A stretch of 64,000 nucleotides of DNA from NCBI RefSeq assembly GCF_901709675.1, contig NC_051099.1, positions 1,798,001 through 1,862,000 of the forward strand, read 5' to 3'. Positions 27,540 to 39,874 of this stretch are shown here, piece by piece. The position numbers were made by a program, and so were the translations under genes. This stretch comes from Syngnathus acus (lineage: Eukaryota > Chordata > Actinopteri > Syngnathiformes > Syngnathidae). Positions within the stretch are counted from its first letter, which is position 1. Each line of letters opens with the position of its first letter. The notes below the pieces were generated by a model. That model made no database searches and was not told the origin of the DNA. It saw only the letters and a list, made by a program, of their open reading frames with translations.

Positions 27540-28165
27540 AGTAAACGTCCTTCATTTTCTGCAATCATTGTAAACATGCACGACGTCTACAAAGCCTGGC
27601 CTCTATTACCAAGCTCTTCAATGGAGGTAGGCAAAGGGGGGATGCGGTGGGTCAAAGGTGAGACCGTGTTAATGGGTGATGTGGGGGGTCTTTTCTGCTC
27701 AGTTGACCATCACCACCACATATACACACACACACACATGCATACACAAAGCAGCATGGCTCTTTGCTCTCTTTCGGATGCTTCAAGACGAAGCAAAAAC
27801 CACAAATGCTGATTCTGCACCTGGCAGTCATGATAGCGTGCACATGTTTTCAAGCCCAATCACTGTGACCACACTCAAAGGGGTCAGACGGTACAGATCC
27901 AGAAACCATTATATTTAATTCAAGTCGAATGCAGATGATCTGTCAGCAGCTGTGAATCCATTTGGGGCTAACAATTGTGGCTATGTTTTAACCAGATATT
28001 TGAACACAAATGGTGGAGCAATACATGCAGACAGAAATTTAGTCAATATTCACAAGCAAATACTCCCAGAACAAATATGAATTGTAGTCTGGCATCTAGT
28101 GTCACTATATGTCACTGTCATAGAATGATGTACAATAAATAGTTTTTGGACCAATTCGGTAAAAT

Positions 28166-28223
28166 TGCACAATTTCCCGCGGCACAAGTGGTGCGTCGGA
28201 CCACAGTAGTTGTAAATCACTGG
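28166..28223 (-). mobile_element. hAT/Charlie-like terminal fragment
   Basis: Contains AATTTCCCGCGGCACAAG, GTGCGTCGGACCACAGT and TGTAAATCACTGG in the order seen at the ends of hAT-Charlie type elements. It resembles the right end of the element at 26866-27539. The other end was not found. Confidence 0.5.
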
Positions 28224-29719
28224 AATAGGTTATTTATTGGATAATGTCGATTTGAAGGGTGGCGCCTGGTTGCCTTTTTTCCTTGCTTTAGATGTGGTTT
28301 CTGCGTCTTGGTGGCACTCCCCGTGGAACCATCGGCAGCTAGCTTGCCACCCAGTAGGTGTGACCGCAGTCAAGTGCACTTAATGCCAGGTTGTGTCCGT
28401 ACCGCCGTTGTATGCTACAAATAGTGCAAGGGTCTTAAAATGAGCCTGTGTATTTTGCGAGGGTTCCTGTTTCCTCACTCAGGTGAGTGTATTATCTGTG
28501 TATACGTGGAGTTGAGTACGGTTGCGTAATCGCCATGTGCCTCGGTGCCTGGAGCCGGCAGCTCGTTAACCTGCCTTCCTTCCTGCTGTCACCTCAAACT
28601 AAATAAACACGCAGGCTATCTGCACTGGGTGTGCGTGTGCGCACACACATGCACGCATTTGCGTGCACACACACATGCCGAAATACCCATACTCCCATTC
28701 GTGTTCATTTCCTCCCTATGGCTCGCTTTCTTACTTTGCCAAAAACAAAAGTTGACCAAAAGCTTTTTTTCCTGGGATTTGGAAAGATTGCCTACACAGC
28801 ACATGCACACGCATTATAATAAGAAAACTGTCAAAAATAATTACAACTAAAATACAAGATACGTTAAAATGTTCAAATAAAAAGTAATTGAAATGACATC
28901 CTAATCAGAATTCATTCAAATTGACAAATTGGGACAAACCCAAAAATTACATTAAATTCTAAATTGGTTTGCAGCGTAAGAACAAAAGTAAGTAGGAAGA
29001 TAAATGAGTCACAGATCTGTGAATTAAATGTTCAGAATTTATGAATGAGGTCCAATAAGAGGGGTAAGGCAAGGCTAGTGCCCCACATACGCAGAAAGAC
29101 AAGAATACCCATACACACACACATGAGCACTGATGTTTCACTTTTATTTATCCTGTGGGGAGGATGTTACAGTTAGGATGGGATACAACATGTCATTGAG
29201 GAATTCCATCCCCCTGTCAGTGGAAAACAATCTGCTGGGACTCTTTGAACTTTGCGACAAGACACCCTGATAGCAAAAAAAAAAAAAATCTAAAGCAAAC
29301 CCCCTGACTTGATGTAATATTGCAATGCAGGATTTATTGTTTGTGTTTGGATGCTTTGGAAAAAAAAACATCAACAGCTGTAAATATTGGGAAGGAAGTG
29401 CAGCTCTTGATTTTATTGCTCAACATGAAGTCATTGTTTGACAAACGTTGTCTTCCTGCACCATCCACTCTGGATTTCCTTTATGGAGAACATTGAAGAT
29501 GAATGATGTCTTCAATGTTTTTAATACTTGTGCCCTGGCTAGAAAAAAGGACCATATTTGGTAACAAACATTTGTTTTTGCGGGGAGGGGGGAATTTTGT
29601 GCAATCTTCCAGTCAAACCAAATGATAAAAAGCAAAACTATTCCAAAAATGAAATGAAGAGATAATCCCGCAAAGTATTGTGCAACAACAATTTATAACA
29701 AAGCAGATGACTTCAATTG

Positions 29720-29737
29720 CCCCCCCCCCCCCCCCCC
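29720..29737 (+). repeat. C18 homopolymer
   Basis: Eighteen consecutive C residues; the length may be affected by sequencing error. Confidence 0.9.
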
Positions 29738-31566
29738 GTCCCTCCCCAAGATAACATCACCATCTTCCCAAATGGTTACCACACACTGCACTGCATGTAA
29801 ACACACTATTTCACTTTCTTTGTCTTGTGGCCTTTTAAGTGTGCATAATACCCACTTTTGAAACCTAACCCTTCCATTCCTAAACGCATAAAACCACATG
29901 TAACAAAACCACATGAAGCTCTTGTGTTACTTTCATAAAAATAACGAACACAGCCCCCCAGTTTATATGTATTTATTCTTAACTTTGGAGCCCCGCATTC
30001 ATCATGTGGGCTCAGCTGGCACACTTTTAAATAACTTTTTTTGTTTAGCCTTTAAAAAAAAAAAGTAAAGCTGGGGGGAGGAGTAGCAGTGGAAGCATTA
30101 ATAAACAAAGAAATAAATAACCTTTATTGCCGGCCAGACATGACAGTTGCTTTATGGGCCACCTATAAACTGGAAGAGCCAGCTTTAGAATTTACATAAT
30201 TACTTCCTGGTGTAAATTACTCAAACGACCCCCCCCGAAAAAATTCTCCCTACCGGTACTCCCTTACTGGGTTACATGACTTGACAACAGACTTAGCACA
30301 CCTTTTTGTTTTGTGGTAGAACCTCTAGAGAAGTACGGACAACAATTTCGTAATACTCATGATGATATCGTTTCGTTCTTGTGCAGTGGCTGATGGAGGA
30401 AAAAAAAAAAAGGTGTCGAATAATACGGAATGGTACTTAAAGTTATGGAATGGTTTGGGATTTAATGAGAAACTGTGCTATTGTGTATGTATTAAAACAA
30501 TAGTTTTATTAGTGATGGGATGAATTAATGTCATTTCCATGCATTTCAATGGTGAAAGATGATTTGAGTGGTTTGCGTTATGAATAAATGAAATGTCTAA
30601 GTCCAGGCACCATTCTGCCTAAGTGAGGTTTTGTATATTTGATCCAATGAATTCTTCATAAAAATATTGTGAGAGACCGCAGGAATGGAGCAGTTTCATG
30701 ACACAAAATGTGACAACGCCAAAGAAAACAGACTTCATTTGTGAACTCACTAGTCCAGTTTTTAAACCACAAAAACCAATAAGTTATCCAATTCCTTCCG
30801 ATTTCTCCCTTCCCACTTCCTGTACGAGAAGGAGACGTTCTCTTGGCTGGAAAGGCATCTTGGTATATCACTTCTTGACATCAGCAGAAATCCTGATTCT
30901 GTTTTTTGTGTGTTGGTGTGAGTACGCGTGCGCACTAATGAATGCATCGTGTGGTTGTGCGAATGTGCGTGCACGGCTAAATGAACGTGATTGTTTTTAT
31001 TTGCTGGCTGTGTGTAGGACACAGGAAGCCTAAAGGGAGGCCCCTGGCTCTCATCGTTTGTTATGGAGTGAGCTGGAGGTAGTGTGCGTGGCAGTTATAG
31101 TGGCATCTCTGCTGACGACGACTGCTGGGCACGGAGTCTCAGTGGAGCCAGACCATGGTGCAATTGTACGCATGCAAATCTTTTCTTGAGGGGACCCATC
31201 AAAGAGGAATGTCTTGATAATAAAGGTGGAATTGCAAGGGGTTGGCTTAAAGACGCACAAACATATTTGAAACCGTTCACTGGTGTCTCAAGATGCTATT
31301 TTTCAAAGTTTAGCCAAATTTTAAGCACCCAAGAATAAAAACAAATGCATATGAAGATGGGCATAGTGATGATGGCTAATCCACAAATAGACTCATTAAG
31401 CTTTTAAGCTATTCTTCCTTGTCTATTTTTATCTCATGTGACCTCCTCTTGATAGCTACAGTAGTCGTCTGTGTGGTTTCCACGGTAACACGATTCTCAT
31501 GTTTATCAAGCCTGAAAAGGAAAGGGCCACCAGCGTCTCATTTCTTTTTGTTTTGATCTGCTTTTA

Positions 31567-31580
31567 CCCCCCCCCCCCCC
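31567..31580 (+). repeat. C14 homopolymer
   Basis: Run of C bases in a non-coding region. Confidence 0.85.
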
Positions 31581-33778
31581 CTCCCAAAAAAAATGTCACC
31601 TACTTATTTGGAGTCCGTGTTTGACTGACTGTGTGTTTGAGGAGAATAGAACAGGGCCTCTAATGTGTTCCGTTGTTCTCAATAGAGACAGGAAGTCGGG
31701 CATGTCATTGTACTTGTGGGGACAGAGGGGTCTTTGTTTGGAGCGAGGTCGCTGAGCAGGTGCCGCACTTTCTCTCGCTCTCTCCACACACGCACGCCCG
31801 TCCGTCTGTCTTTGGAATATGACACTTTTAGTCTTCATGTTTTTTCAACATTGTAGGCAAAAAATGCTCTCTGTTTCATCAATCATCATTGTAACGTCGT
31901 CTAATGATTACATATTTAGCATGTCTTGACATAGACTTGCTGTTTGTCTAAAAAAAGCGCCATTTGATTTCCCCCTGGCCCCCCGTGTGCTCATCCATTA
32001 ATAGTCATGTGACAAAATCACACGCTGAGAAATAGCAATTTTGCTCTGGGGCTTACCCAAACAGGTGGGAAGATGAAATGGCCTAGATACTTTAAAAAAA
32101 ACAAAAAAAAATGGTATAATGATATGATATTGCCACGGTTTGCTGTATGGAATACTGTAACTTTTTCATGTTTTGCAAGAAGCCTTAATGGTGACACATG
32201 ACCTTCAGGAACCCAGATCACATGACGAGAAGTTGACAGAAAGAGAAAAGGTCAGCCCGCGGGAAGCCGAGAGTGGCAGCGATGCAAAAAGAAAAACATT
32301 GAACCATGGTGGCATATGCCCTAAGCGCGCACGTGCTAACGCACACATGCACACTCACACACACACATTCTCACATACATGAGGAAACGTGACTTGACCT
32401 CTTCTCCCTCAACGCCTATAGGCTTGCTAGCATCGGACACGGCGACGTTGTTGTGTGTACGTGCGGCGGGTTGCCATGGCGATATTCCATTTTGCTCACG
32501 ATATTGACTAAACAGATGTATGTTAACAGGGGGGGAGGGGCGAGGGGCCCGTTCCGATGCCGGCCAAGTAGATGTGACCATGTGAAAATTTACAAGCGCA
32601 AGTTTTTTTATTTTTTTCCCCCCTCCCAAGAGCCTCGTCAAGCAGATATCACGTTGGCACAGCCGACCGAGCATGGCAGCAGATGTGTCTGCCCCGCCAC
32701 AACACAACTGCACGTCAAGAACGTCCGTATTAGTTTCGGGCCATGTGTGCGGGTTGTTTATAGCGCCATGAAGCAGTGTCTCGGCATGTGTACATATCCG
32801 TTCCCATCGAGCGCCCGTTTCCAGTCTGATGTGTAATCCGGATATATTTACCTCTCTTTTCACCATCTGTCCATCCGTAAAACGTGTGATGTGGGGAAGG
32901 AGTGCTTAGTAGTGGCGAGGTGGGATATCTCTTCAAACTGCCAATGGCTCATACCTAGAGGTGTCAAAATGAAACAATCCAACTCGTCCAAATAGTCTGA
33001 TTCCAGCCTCAGCAGTCAAGCCACCTGTTTTTATCCATCTCGGCGGCAGCCATTTTTGCCACGTCGACTGAAAATGACATCACAGTGCTGACCGTGACAA
33101 TCATTACCTGAGCCCTGTGATGCCTCATTCATATTCTACATACACAATATTAATGAGTGATAATAATTGTTCTTTATTTGGTTGGTCAATAATAAACTAT
33201 GATTGATTGATAAATAGGAAACAAAAAATGATTTGGCTATCATCATGCTATTTTGCTTAGCATCAGGACCATCTGAAATGCAGATTTGTCATGTAGAAAG
33301 TTCCGGACCTTGTTTTTGTACAGCTGTGGCAAATGTGAGTCAGATGCACGGAAGAGAATCCAAACAGTGTTTTGCAAGAAGACTTCTATTATTCATGTTT
33401 GTACAGAGTTCTTCCTGTGTATGTTCTGTAAGTGCACGTGTGTGTGTGTGTGCACTTTTATAGTGTGTAGTGTCATTCTCGAAGCTAGGGGATGAATGTT
33501 TGCAATGTTATTGTGTCGGCGCTGGCCCGCGTCCAGAGGAAGTGCTCGGCTTTGACAATGCGCTCAGCAGGAATGCACTGCAGGCCGCCGCCGCCGCCAA
33601 AGTGGGCGTGGCACTGCTCCGGGGGTCGGAAGCCAAGTTTGGTTACTTCAGCTTTTTTTCATTTTTTTTTTAGTAGGGGACAAACCGTCCTGCTCTGTTG
33701 TTGTTCAGAAACAGAGCGAAGTTGGAAGAGAGGTTTGTGAGTTCTTGTGGACCGTTGTGTGAACAGATGTGAATGAAA

Positions 33779-33809
33779 GGTGTGTGTGTGTCTGTGTGTG
33801 TGTGTGTGT
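33779..33809 (+). repeat. GT microsatellite with one interruption
   Basis: TG units broken once by TC. Confidence 0.85.
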
Positions 33810-36800
33810 TTTCCCTTGGAGAGGACGATCTGAAAGGAATGCAACTGTTTCCCTGCACATGTCTCCCCCCCCCCTTAGGCAGCCGAGGGGCCTGTTGAAA
33901 ACAGACACGCAACCATGAAACACACACACACACAAACGCACAGTGAGGTTGTGGCATGGAAGGAAGTATCAAACTACACCGGCGGAATACTTATCAAGAC
34001 TTGAGGAGCAAAAGCTGCCCATTAAGATTCCAGACTTACCCTGCTTAACTGCTGCGATAGGAAAATAACAGGGTCGCTGTAGAATGCAGTGAAACATTTC
34101 ATGCTACAAATGTTTACAATTTGACACAACTTTTGCAACTGTCAAAAGTCAAAGAATACTTCGCAAGCATGACCTCCTTTAGCCCTTCATAAAAAATAGT
34201 GTCGCGCTAACTTTTTGGGGGTCCATTAGAAGGATGTATGACATGAGCACAGCGGTCTAATGGTGCCGTCTAATGCGAGAAGGGCTCGCAAAGAGGCCAC
34301 TGTGCTGGAGGCCTGGCTGCAGACTGGCAGTGCCTGGTGATAAGAGGCTGTGGCCTGGATGGCCTCTCGGAGGGGAAGTGATGCAAGACACTGGCTCTTT
34401 GTTTGGTGGCATTACTTGGTCCCGTGCCAGCGGCCCCGCTGAAAAGAAGCTGAGCGCTTGGCTTGTTTGCTGCCTGGGTGACTGACTCCATGGTGGACAT
34501 GCTGACCGCTTGCATGACTTGCATAGAAGAAGGCAAGCAGCAAGCAAATAAAAAAAAAAAGAGCAGCTCCCCCCCAGCTAATCTCTCTTTTTTTTTTTGG
34601 ACTTTCGTCTGTGTTCAAAGTGACCCACGAACAGGTGAAATTTAACTGCTAAGACCAAAACAAATGGAAACGGTGGTGTAAAATACTGTAGCAACAGGGT
34701 AAGACAAAGTTAGCATGTGTTTCTTGTCCTCATTTCTACCAAATAGGGTCGGTCCCTTGCGTGATAACGGGCTGCATAATCCACCCACCCATTGAGTGAC
34801 ATTTTACAAGACTGGGCCCCCTGCACTGCCACATACCCGCACCTCCACTGCTCCCTGTTCTCCTCCAATTGTCCCGGCAGCCCCATGATTACGACAAGTG
34901 TTGAAATGTGTGTTTTTCCTGCAGCTGAGGCCATCCTGTCACACTCGGCTTCATTTTACTCTTGAATTCCGCTGAGGGAAGAAGTCGGGGTGGGGTCATT
35001 GGAGATACTAAGTAAAGGCAAACAATGTGCATGCAATCCACAGGTCTCTATAATTTGCATCTGTGACATATGTGTGTGTGGGGAGGGGGGGGGCACCTAA
35101 GATTGCATACTTCCTAACCACACATATGACAAAAAAGTCATTTGCATTTCACATTGATTCTTTTTAACACAGCTCATTAGATTGTACAGGAATTGTTAAG
35201 TATGCAGACCGGTAAGGAATTGGAGGGTGGTGGTGGTATGAAGTCAAAATGCAGGTGTGTGTGAGTGTGTGTGTTGACAGAGGCGACAGGTAAACAGGCA
35301 GGTTGCTCACCTGTTGCAGCAGAAGCCGCAATTGTGGCTGCAGGCCCTCTTTTGTGTGTTTGTGAGTGTGACTTCCTTTTTCTCGCTCTCCTGCTGTGTC
35401 ACACATTCGCCCCCCCTTCCGTTCGACCCTCCCAGGTGCACTCAGGTAAACACCCAGGAAGCAAGTGTCGTCGCTGGGGCGGAGTGGGGGATGGGCACAC
35501 CAAGGGAAGCCAGAAGGCCTCGGGTAACATGCAGCACAGGTGGGCCGGAGTTAGCGTGCGCTCTCAGCTTTCCCAGGCCTTGTGGGGAAAGGAATGTGAC
35601 ACATCCAGATTGTCACAAAGCAACACTGTAGACTTGTCACTTAAACTACACGCACGCACGAATCGCATGACATCGTCCGCATCTGACAACAATTTCCTGA
35701 GACTTATGTAACGCTCCCCATTCAGTCGAGGCTTTATTTGACCTTGGTGGGCCCGCCAATGTTTTATAAAGTGCGATCCATTCACACACACAGGAAGTGT
35801 GCGACTCAGGAAATCTGCATGGTGATGTAAAAAACAACAAAAAAAAACCTTGTAAATGCCGCGCCATAAAAGTAAAAACAAAGAACAGCGGTTGAAGTGA
35901 TTGCCTTCTTGTCACGAACGTTCCTTTAAAAGACACCAAACCAAGTTGGCGAGTGGTTTTTCTTAACAATGCTTGACGTGAACCGTAAATTAATCTGATT
36001 TTTATCTTTTCTGATCAAAATAGTTAATCCAGCAATGCACTGCATTTTTTAAATTTAAATTGTAGTAGCTACTTGGCTTATCTCTTTTTGCTCAGTAGTT
36101 TTCTAAGCTTAGTAGTTGGCTTGTTTGTCTATCTATTAGCTAGCTGATTTGCTAATCTCATTTTGGAAACTATTTTTCTAATATATTTACCAATTAGTCT
36201 AATTTAAATGTGTCAAAAAGTGTGTAACATGCACGTTTTTGCATTTTGCATTCTGAACAGCAGGTGACAAAAGAGACGAAACAGCAGCTTGGTGTATTTA
36301 ACAATATATATTTCCATTGTCAATGTACATTCCATTTCAACATAAGCTTTTTTTCACAAACAGAAAGTTGGCATCTAAATAAATACTATATAAAATAGAA
36401 CTTCAAAATAAATATATCTATAAAGGGAAAACTTTTATATGAGAGCTTTTTTTTTTTTTTTCTTCCTCCTTTCTGTTATATCTAAACAAAAACAAAAAAA
36501 AAGAAGCACACTCTTCTTTGCTCCCCCAAACACTGCCGTTGCAAAGGCATAATCAGTATAAATTGGCCCCAAAGTGAGCGACAAAGGTGGAGAGGGTCAT
36601 GGTGCTGTAGCATCGAGGGGGGTTGACCATAATAGAATTGTCATTTGAAGGATTTCTGTAAAATATATCATGTCAAAGCGAGGCAGCTTCCAAAAGGCAG
36701 ATAGTTGGGAAAGACAGGCAAAACAGGCGGCAACAACACAACCAAATGTATGCAGAGCAGCTGTGTTTGTCAATCAAGACTGAAAAGGGGGGGAAGCAGC

Positions 36801-36899
36801 AGGAAATGAGTCGATAGACACGGGTGGATTGTGTTCCCTCTGTGCACTCCACAAATCCACAGGCGAGGGAGTTAGCTTAGCCTTCGCCTGCTAATGAGC

Positions 36900-38716
36900 C
36901 ACGCAGGGCATCAGCAGCAGGAGTTGTTTTTTTTTTTCCTTTTTTTTTTTCCAAAAAATGTATTTTATTGCAGGGCACACTTTTTCCAATTCAAGTGCTT
37001 CCTTTCACACAAACCCTCCAAAACATTTTTTTTTTCTCGTCCTTGCCCTGAAAATAGATATCTAATATATTCTCTATGTATTTTGTACTTAGTCATAGTT
37101 ATAGTGTACCATGCAACCTTTCAAGGACATTTAAAAGTCTTCTCCTCTAAAGAACACAAACGTGAAACTATTTACAGCAAATAAGTCGTTCACCTGCATA
37201 GCTTCTATTACTAAACATTATCGTCTGTGATTTTTCGTCTACGAGTTCTGCCGCTCTTCTCTGATTTTGGCACCTTTTTCCTAAACTGATTTTTTTTTTT
37301 TTTTTTTTAATATTGCCACATACTACATTCGATGGACAGTGTGTAATCAGCTTTGTGCAACAAGACAATAGTGAGCAAAGGAGTTTAGCCGTCTACCGTG
37401 AAAATGGAGAAACAAAGTATCACTTTATGCCCAAAACACAAAAGGCCTTCAGTCTTAAAGGGCAGCATGCTTTTTTTTTTTTTCTCAATTTTTTTGGGAG
37501 AAATGGGTTGTCATCATCCTCCCCTCCCTGTTTGTGCATAACCACTGCAGTGATCACTTCGGACAGCGAAGACATGCTACCATACGTTTGCTTCCTTTGG
37601 CAAAAAGGAAAAAAAAAAAAAAAAGTCCTCGTGCAAGCCACAAAAATAGACTTTTAAAGAGAACGCTATGCGGCAACTAACGACGATGAAGACACTCGGG
37701 CCGCGCTAAAAGTAGCGCACATACCTCAGAACAGCTGAGGTGGTTCATACTGTGCTTTAGTACGTTCTTTAAAAGAGGTTAGCTTCCACATAAGAAAAAA
37801 AACAGCGTTGTGCAAGTGGCAGGTTTGATTTATTTTGACCGAACACTGTCTTCAACCCTTTCCGATGATTAGCTCCCGCCTTTTTTTGCTCACCAGTTGT
37901 TCCTTTTGCACCTTTTCCGTGCAAAGTCGATTTTAGCTTCGCAAACCATCTGCTACATTCAAGAAAACGGGGAAAATGGCCGCCACTCTACTTGACGTAA
38001 GGAGTTCCAACGTCAAGGTCAATTTTACAGATATCGTTTTCCACTTAAATTTCTTGGCATTAGTTCATCGTAGTTTGAAGCGGTCTGAGGACCAAGCGCC
38101 GACTTCCCAGGAAGTCTTGAATGCAGCAGCAGATCTTTAGAGGACAGTCCCTGAGAAGGTTTTGGGTTTACGAACTGATCTTCGATCAGCCTTCCGGTTC
38201 AGTTGGATGGTTTCAGCCTCGCTTTCTGAAAAAGTGTGATCGTTTTGCTCGTCGAGACATTAAGGGGAATTTTAAATGCAAATCTGTGGCAATAATTGGA
38301 ATGCTCAAGCTAGCAACTGTTGGTGTTGAAAGCAGGACACTTGGCTATATATCTATCTCCATATAGATCCTATTATTCTCTAGAGTTGAACTTCTTGATA
38401 TATGGATATAATCCCATGGTCATTTTATGGTTAGTTACAAAATTAGCTGAGATGACATTGTGCCTTCATCGCAAAACAACCCAAACCGCGGTTTCTCACC
38501 CAAGAGCTTGTCGACCCTTCCATACACCGATGTAATCATCGAGCCTTTCGAAAACAGGTCAAGAAGCTATTTAAGTACCTTTTTGTTTTACACGAGTCAT
38601 CTTCCAGCAGATTAATGGGGTTGGTTAAGGGGTCCCTAGAGAATGAATATGTACTGTGGTGCTGTCCAGTTTGTTTTTGAGCAAGGCCAACGTTGGCCAG
38701 ACAGGATGTGTTGGTA
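36900..38716 (-). other. spry4: Probable spry4 3' UTR
   Basis: SPRY4 has a long 3' UTR in vertebrates, and no other gene intervenes here. On the minus strand AATAAA occurs at 37834-37829 and 36969-36964, either of which could end the transcript. The UTR could also extend further, towards 36.3 kb. It contains several A-runs as read on the minus strand (plus-strand poly-T) and a small hairpin at 37723-37741. Confidence 0.4.
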
Positions 38717-39823
38717 TCATGAGCCCTGCTGCGGTTTCTCGAGCGTTCCGGCTTTGGCTTCCACGCCGCCTCCGTTTTTACAGGGAGGGACGGCGCTCTG
38801 CAAGTTCTTGCAGCGGCAGCCGGGCCTGCTGACGTTGTCGTAGCACTTCTGTCCCAGTTTGGCCAGGCCCGTGGCCGGCAGATAGCAAACCAGACAAGGC
38901 AGGACGACGGAGAGGGCGGCCATGAAGGACCAGCGCGCGCAGCAGTTGGCCTGCGAGCACGAGCACGGCTTGTCGGCGCAGGAGCCCTCGTCGTCCTCGT
39001 CCTCTGTGCAGTGGTAGAAGATCCCCTTGACCAGGCACATGCAGGTGGCCGCGTCCACCAGGCTCTGAGCGGAGCACAGGCACTCCTGGTTGCAGACCCA
39101 GCAGGCGGGCAGGGTCCGGGGTAGGGTGCACTCGGTGCAGCGGCACTTGCCGCAGTGTTCGCAGAGGAGCAGGTGCTTCTTCTCGGCCGGCGAGGACGGG
39201 ATCAGCGCCAACCCCTGCTGGCCCCCTGTGGGCAGTTTCCCAGACTTGAGATCCAGCGATTTAGAGGAGGAGGTGCAGGAGGAAGCCGAAGAAGAGGAGG
39301 TGAGGACTTTGGGTTCCGAGGAAGCCAAGCAGCCCGGAGTTCGAGTGGTGATTGTGTTGACGAGGCCCTGGTGGGGGTGGTGGTCCACGGTGGGGGTCGG
39401 CGCGGCGTGATCCAGCAGCCTCTGGTCTGATGACGTGCTGCTGCTGCTGCTGATGGAGCTGGGCCTCCCGCTGAAGGAGATCCACGGGTGGGTGGTGGTG
39501 TCGTGGTGAGTCTCGCACCGGCCCTGGGGTTGGTGCTGGTGATTGTGATGGTTGTTGTGGTTCGCCCCCACAAACCCCTCCTGATGGGGACCCGCCCAGT
39601 TGAGCCGTCTGCCGGCCACCTTCTGACTCGACGGCGGCTGCTGGGAGACCACGGCGGGGCTGTCGATGTAGTCGTTCTCCACGTGCGACGACTTGATCTG
39701 ATCAATGGGGTAGATGGTGAGGGGGTGCTGCAGGCGGCCGTAGGGCACTCGGCTGTCCAGCAGAGGCTGGGCTATGATGGAGGAGGACACTCCGGGGATG
39801 TGGTGAGGAACCCTGGACTCCAT
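38717..39823 (-). CDS. spry4: Sprouty homolog 4
   Basis: Feedback inhibitor of receptor-tyrosine-kinase/Ras-ERK signalling, especially FGF signalling, acting at the plasma membrane. One coding exon gives 368 residues from the ATG at 39823-39821. The open frame continues seven codons upstream through a GTG but is closed by TAG, so the ATG is the likely start. Visible: the conserved QPLLDSR and [12 protein letters not shown]; the Cbl/phosphatase-docking tyrosine in [10 protein letters not shown] at Tyr52 (human Tyr53); the serine-rich block [20 protein letters not shown]; and a cysteine-rich Sprouty domain from about residue 225 ([44 protein letters not shown]). It is longer than human SPRY4 (299-322) because of His/Gln- and Ser-rich insertions between the conserved blocks. 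These blocks identify Spry4 rather than Spry1-3. Confidence 0.97.
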   Translation of the reverse strand: MESRVPHHIPGVSSSIIAQPLLDSRVPYGRLQHPLTIYPIDQIKSSHVENDYIDSPAVVSQQPPSSQKVAGRRLNWAGPHQEGFVGANHNNHHNHQHQPQGRCETHHDTTTHPWISFSGRPSSISSSSSTSSDQRLLDHAAPTPTVDHHPHQGLVNTITTRTPGCLASSEPKVLTSSSSASSCTSSSKSLDLKSGKLPTGGQQGLALIPSSPAEKKHLLLCEHCGKCRCTECTLPRTLPACWVCNQECLCSAQSLVDAATCMCLVKGIFYHCTEDEDDEGSCADKPCSCSQANCCARWSFMAALSVVLPCLVCYLPATGLAKLGQKCYDNVSRPGCRCKNLQSAVPPCKNGGGVEAKAGTLEKPQQGS

Positions 39824-39874
39824 GTGTTGGCTGCTGCCTGGCACGTCGTCACTCTAAAGCAGCATTTAGCATAA
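39824..39874 (-). other. spry4: spry4 leader with two uORFs
   Basis: A TTTCTTTGCAG acceptor sets the exon start at 39874. The leader between it and the start codon holds two overlapping uORFs: ATG at 39872 (seven codons, stop at 39849) and ATG at 39865 (three codons, stop at 39854). Both end before the main ATG at 39823. Confidence 0.6.

Larger units (their letters stand above)
27540..36250. other. Gene desert, right part before spry4
   Basis: No gene was supportable. Contents are the second hAT-like end (28166-28223), CA/GT-rich stretches, C18 (29720-29737) and C14 (31567-31580) homopolymers, several A/T runs, and a GT microsatellite (33779-33809). The segment 34250-34500 has balanced composition without repeats and is a possible conserved non-coding element. 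Confidence 0.55.

Noticed and set aside
32336-32866. A 176-codon minus-strand frame in the central desert
   Set aside because: The composition is irregular, with a CA-repeat-derived tail, and there is no recognisable domain, splice context or partner exon.
39824-39844. Extending Spry4 seven codons upstream to a GTG
   Set aside because: GTG is not an expected start here, and a normal ATG follows in frame just before conserved sequence.
39090-39874. Open frames of 85-167 codons overlapping spry4 in other frames and on the opposite strand
   Set aside because: They are shadows of the GC-rich spry4 coding exon, whose own frame is conserved throughout.
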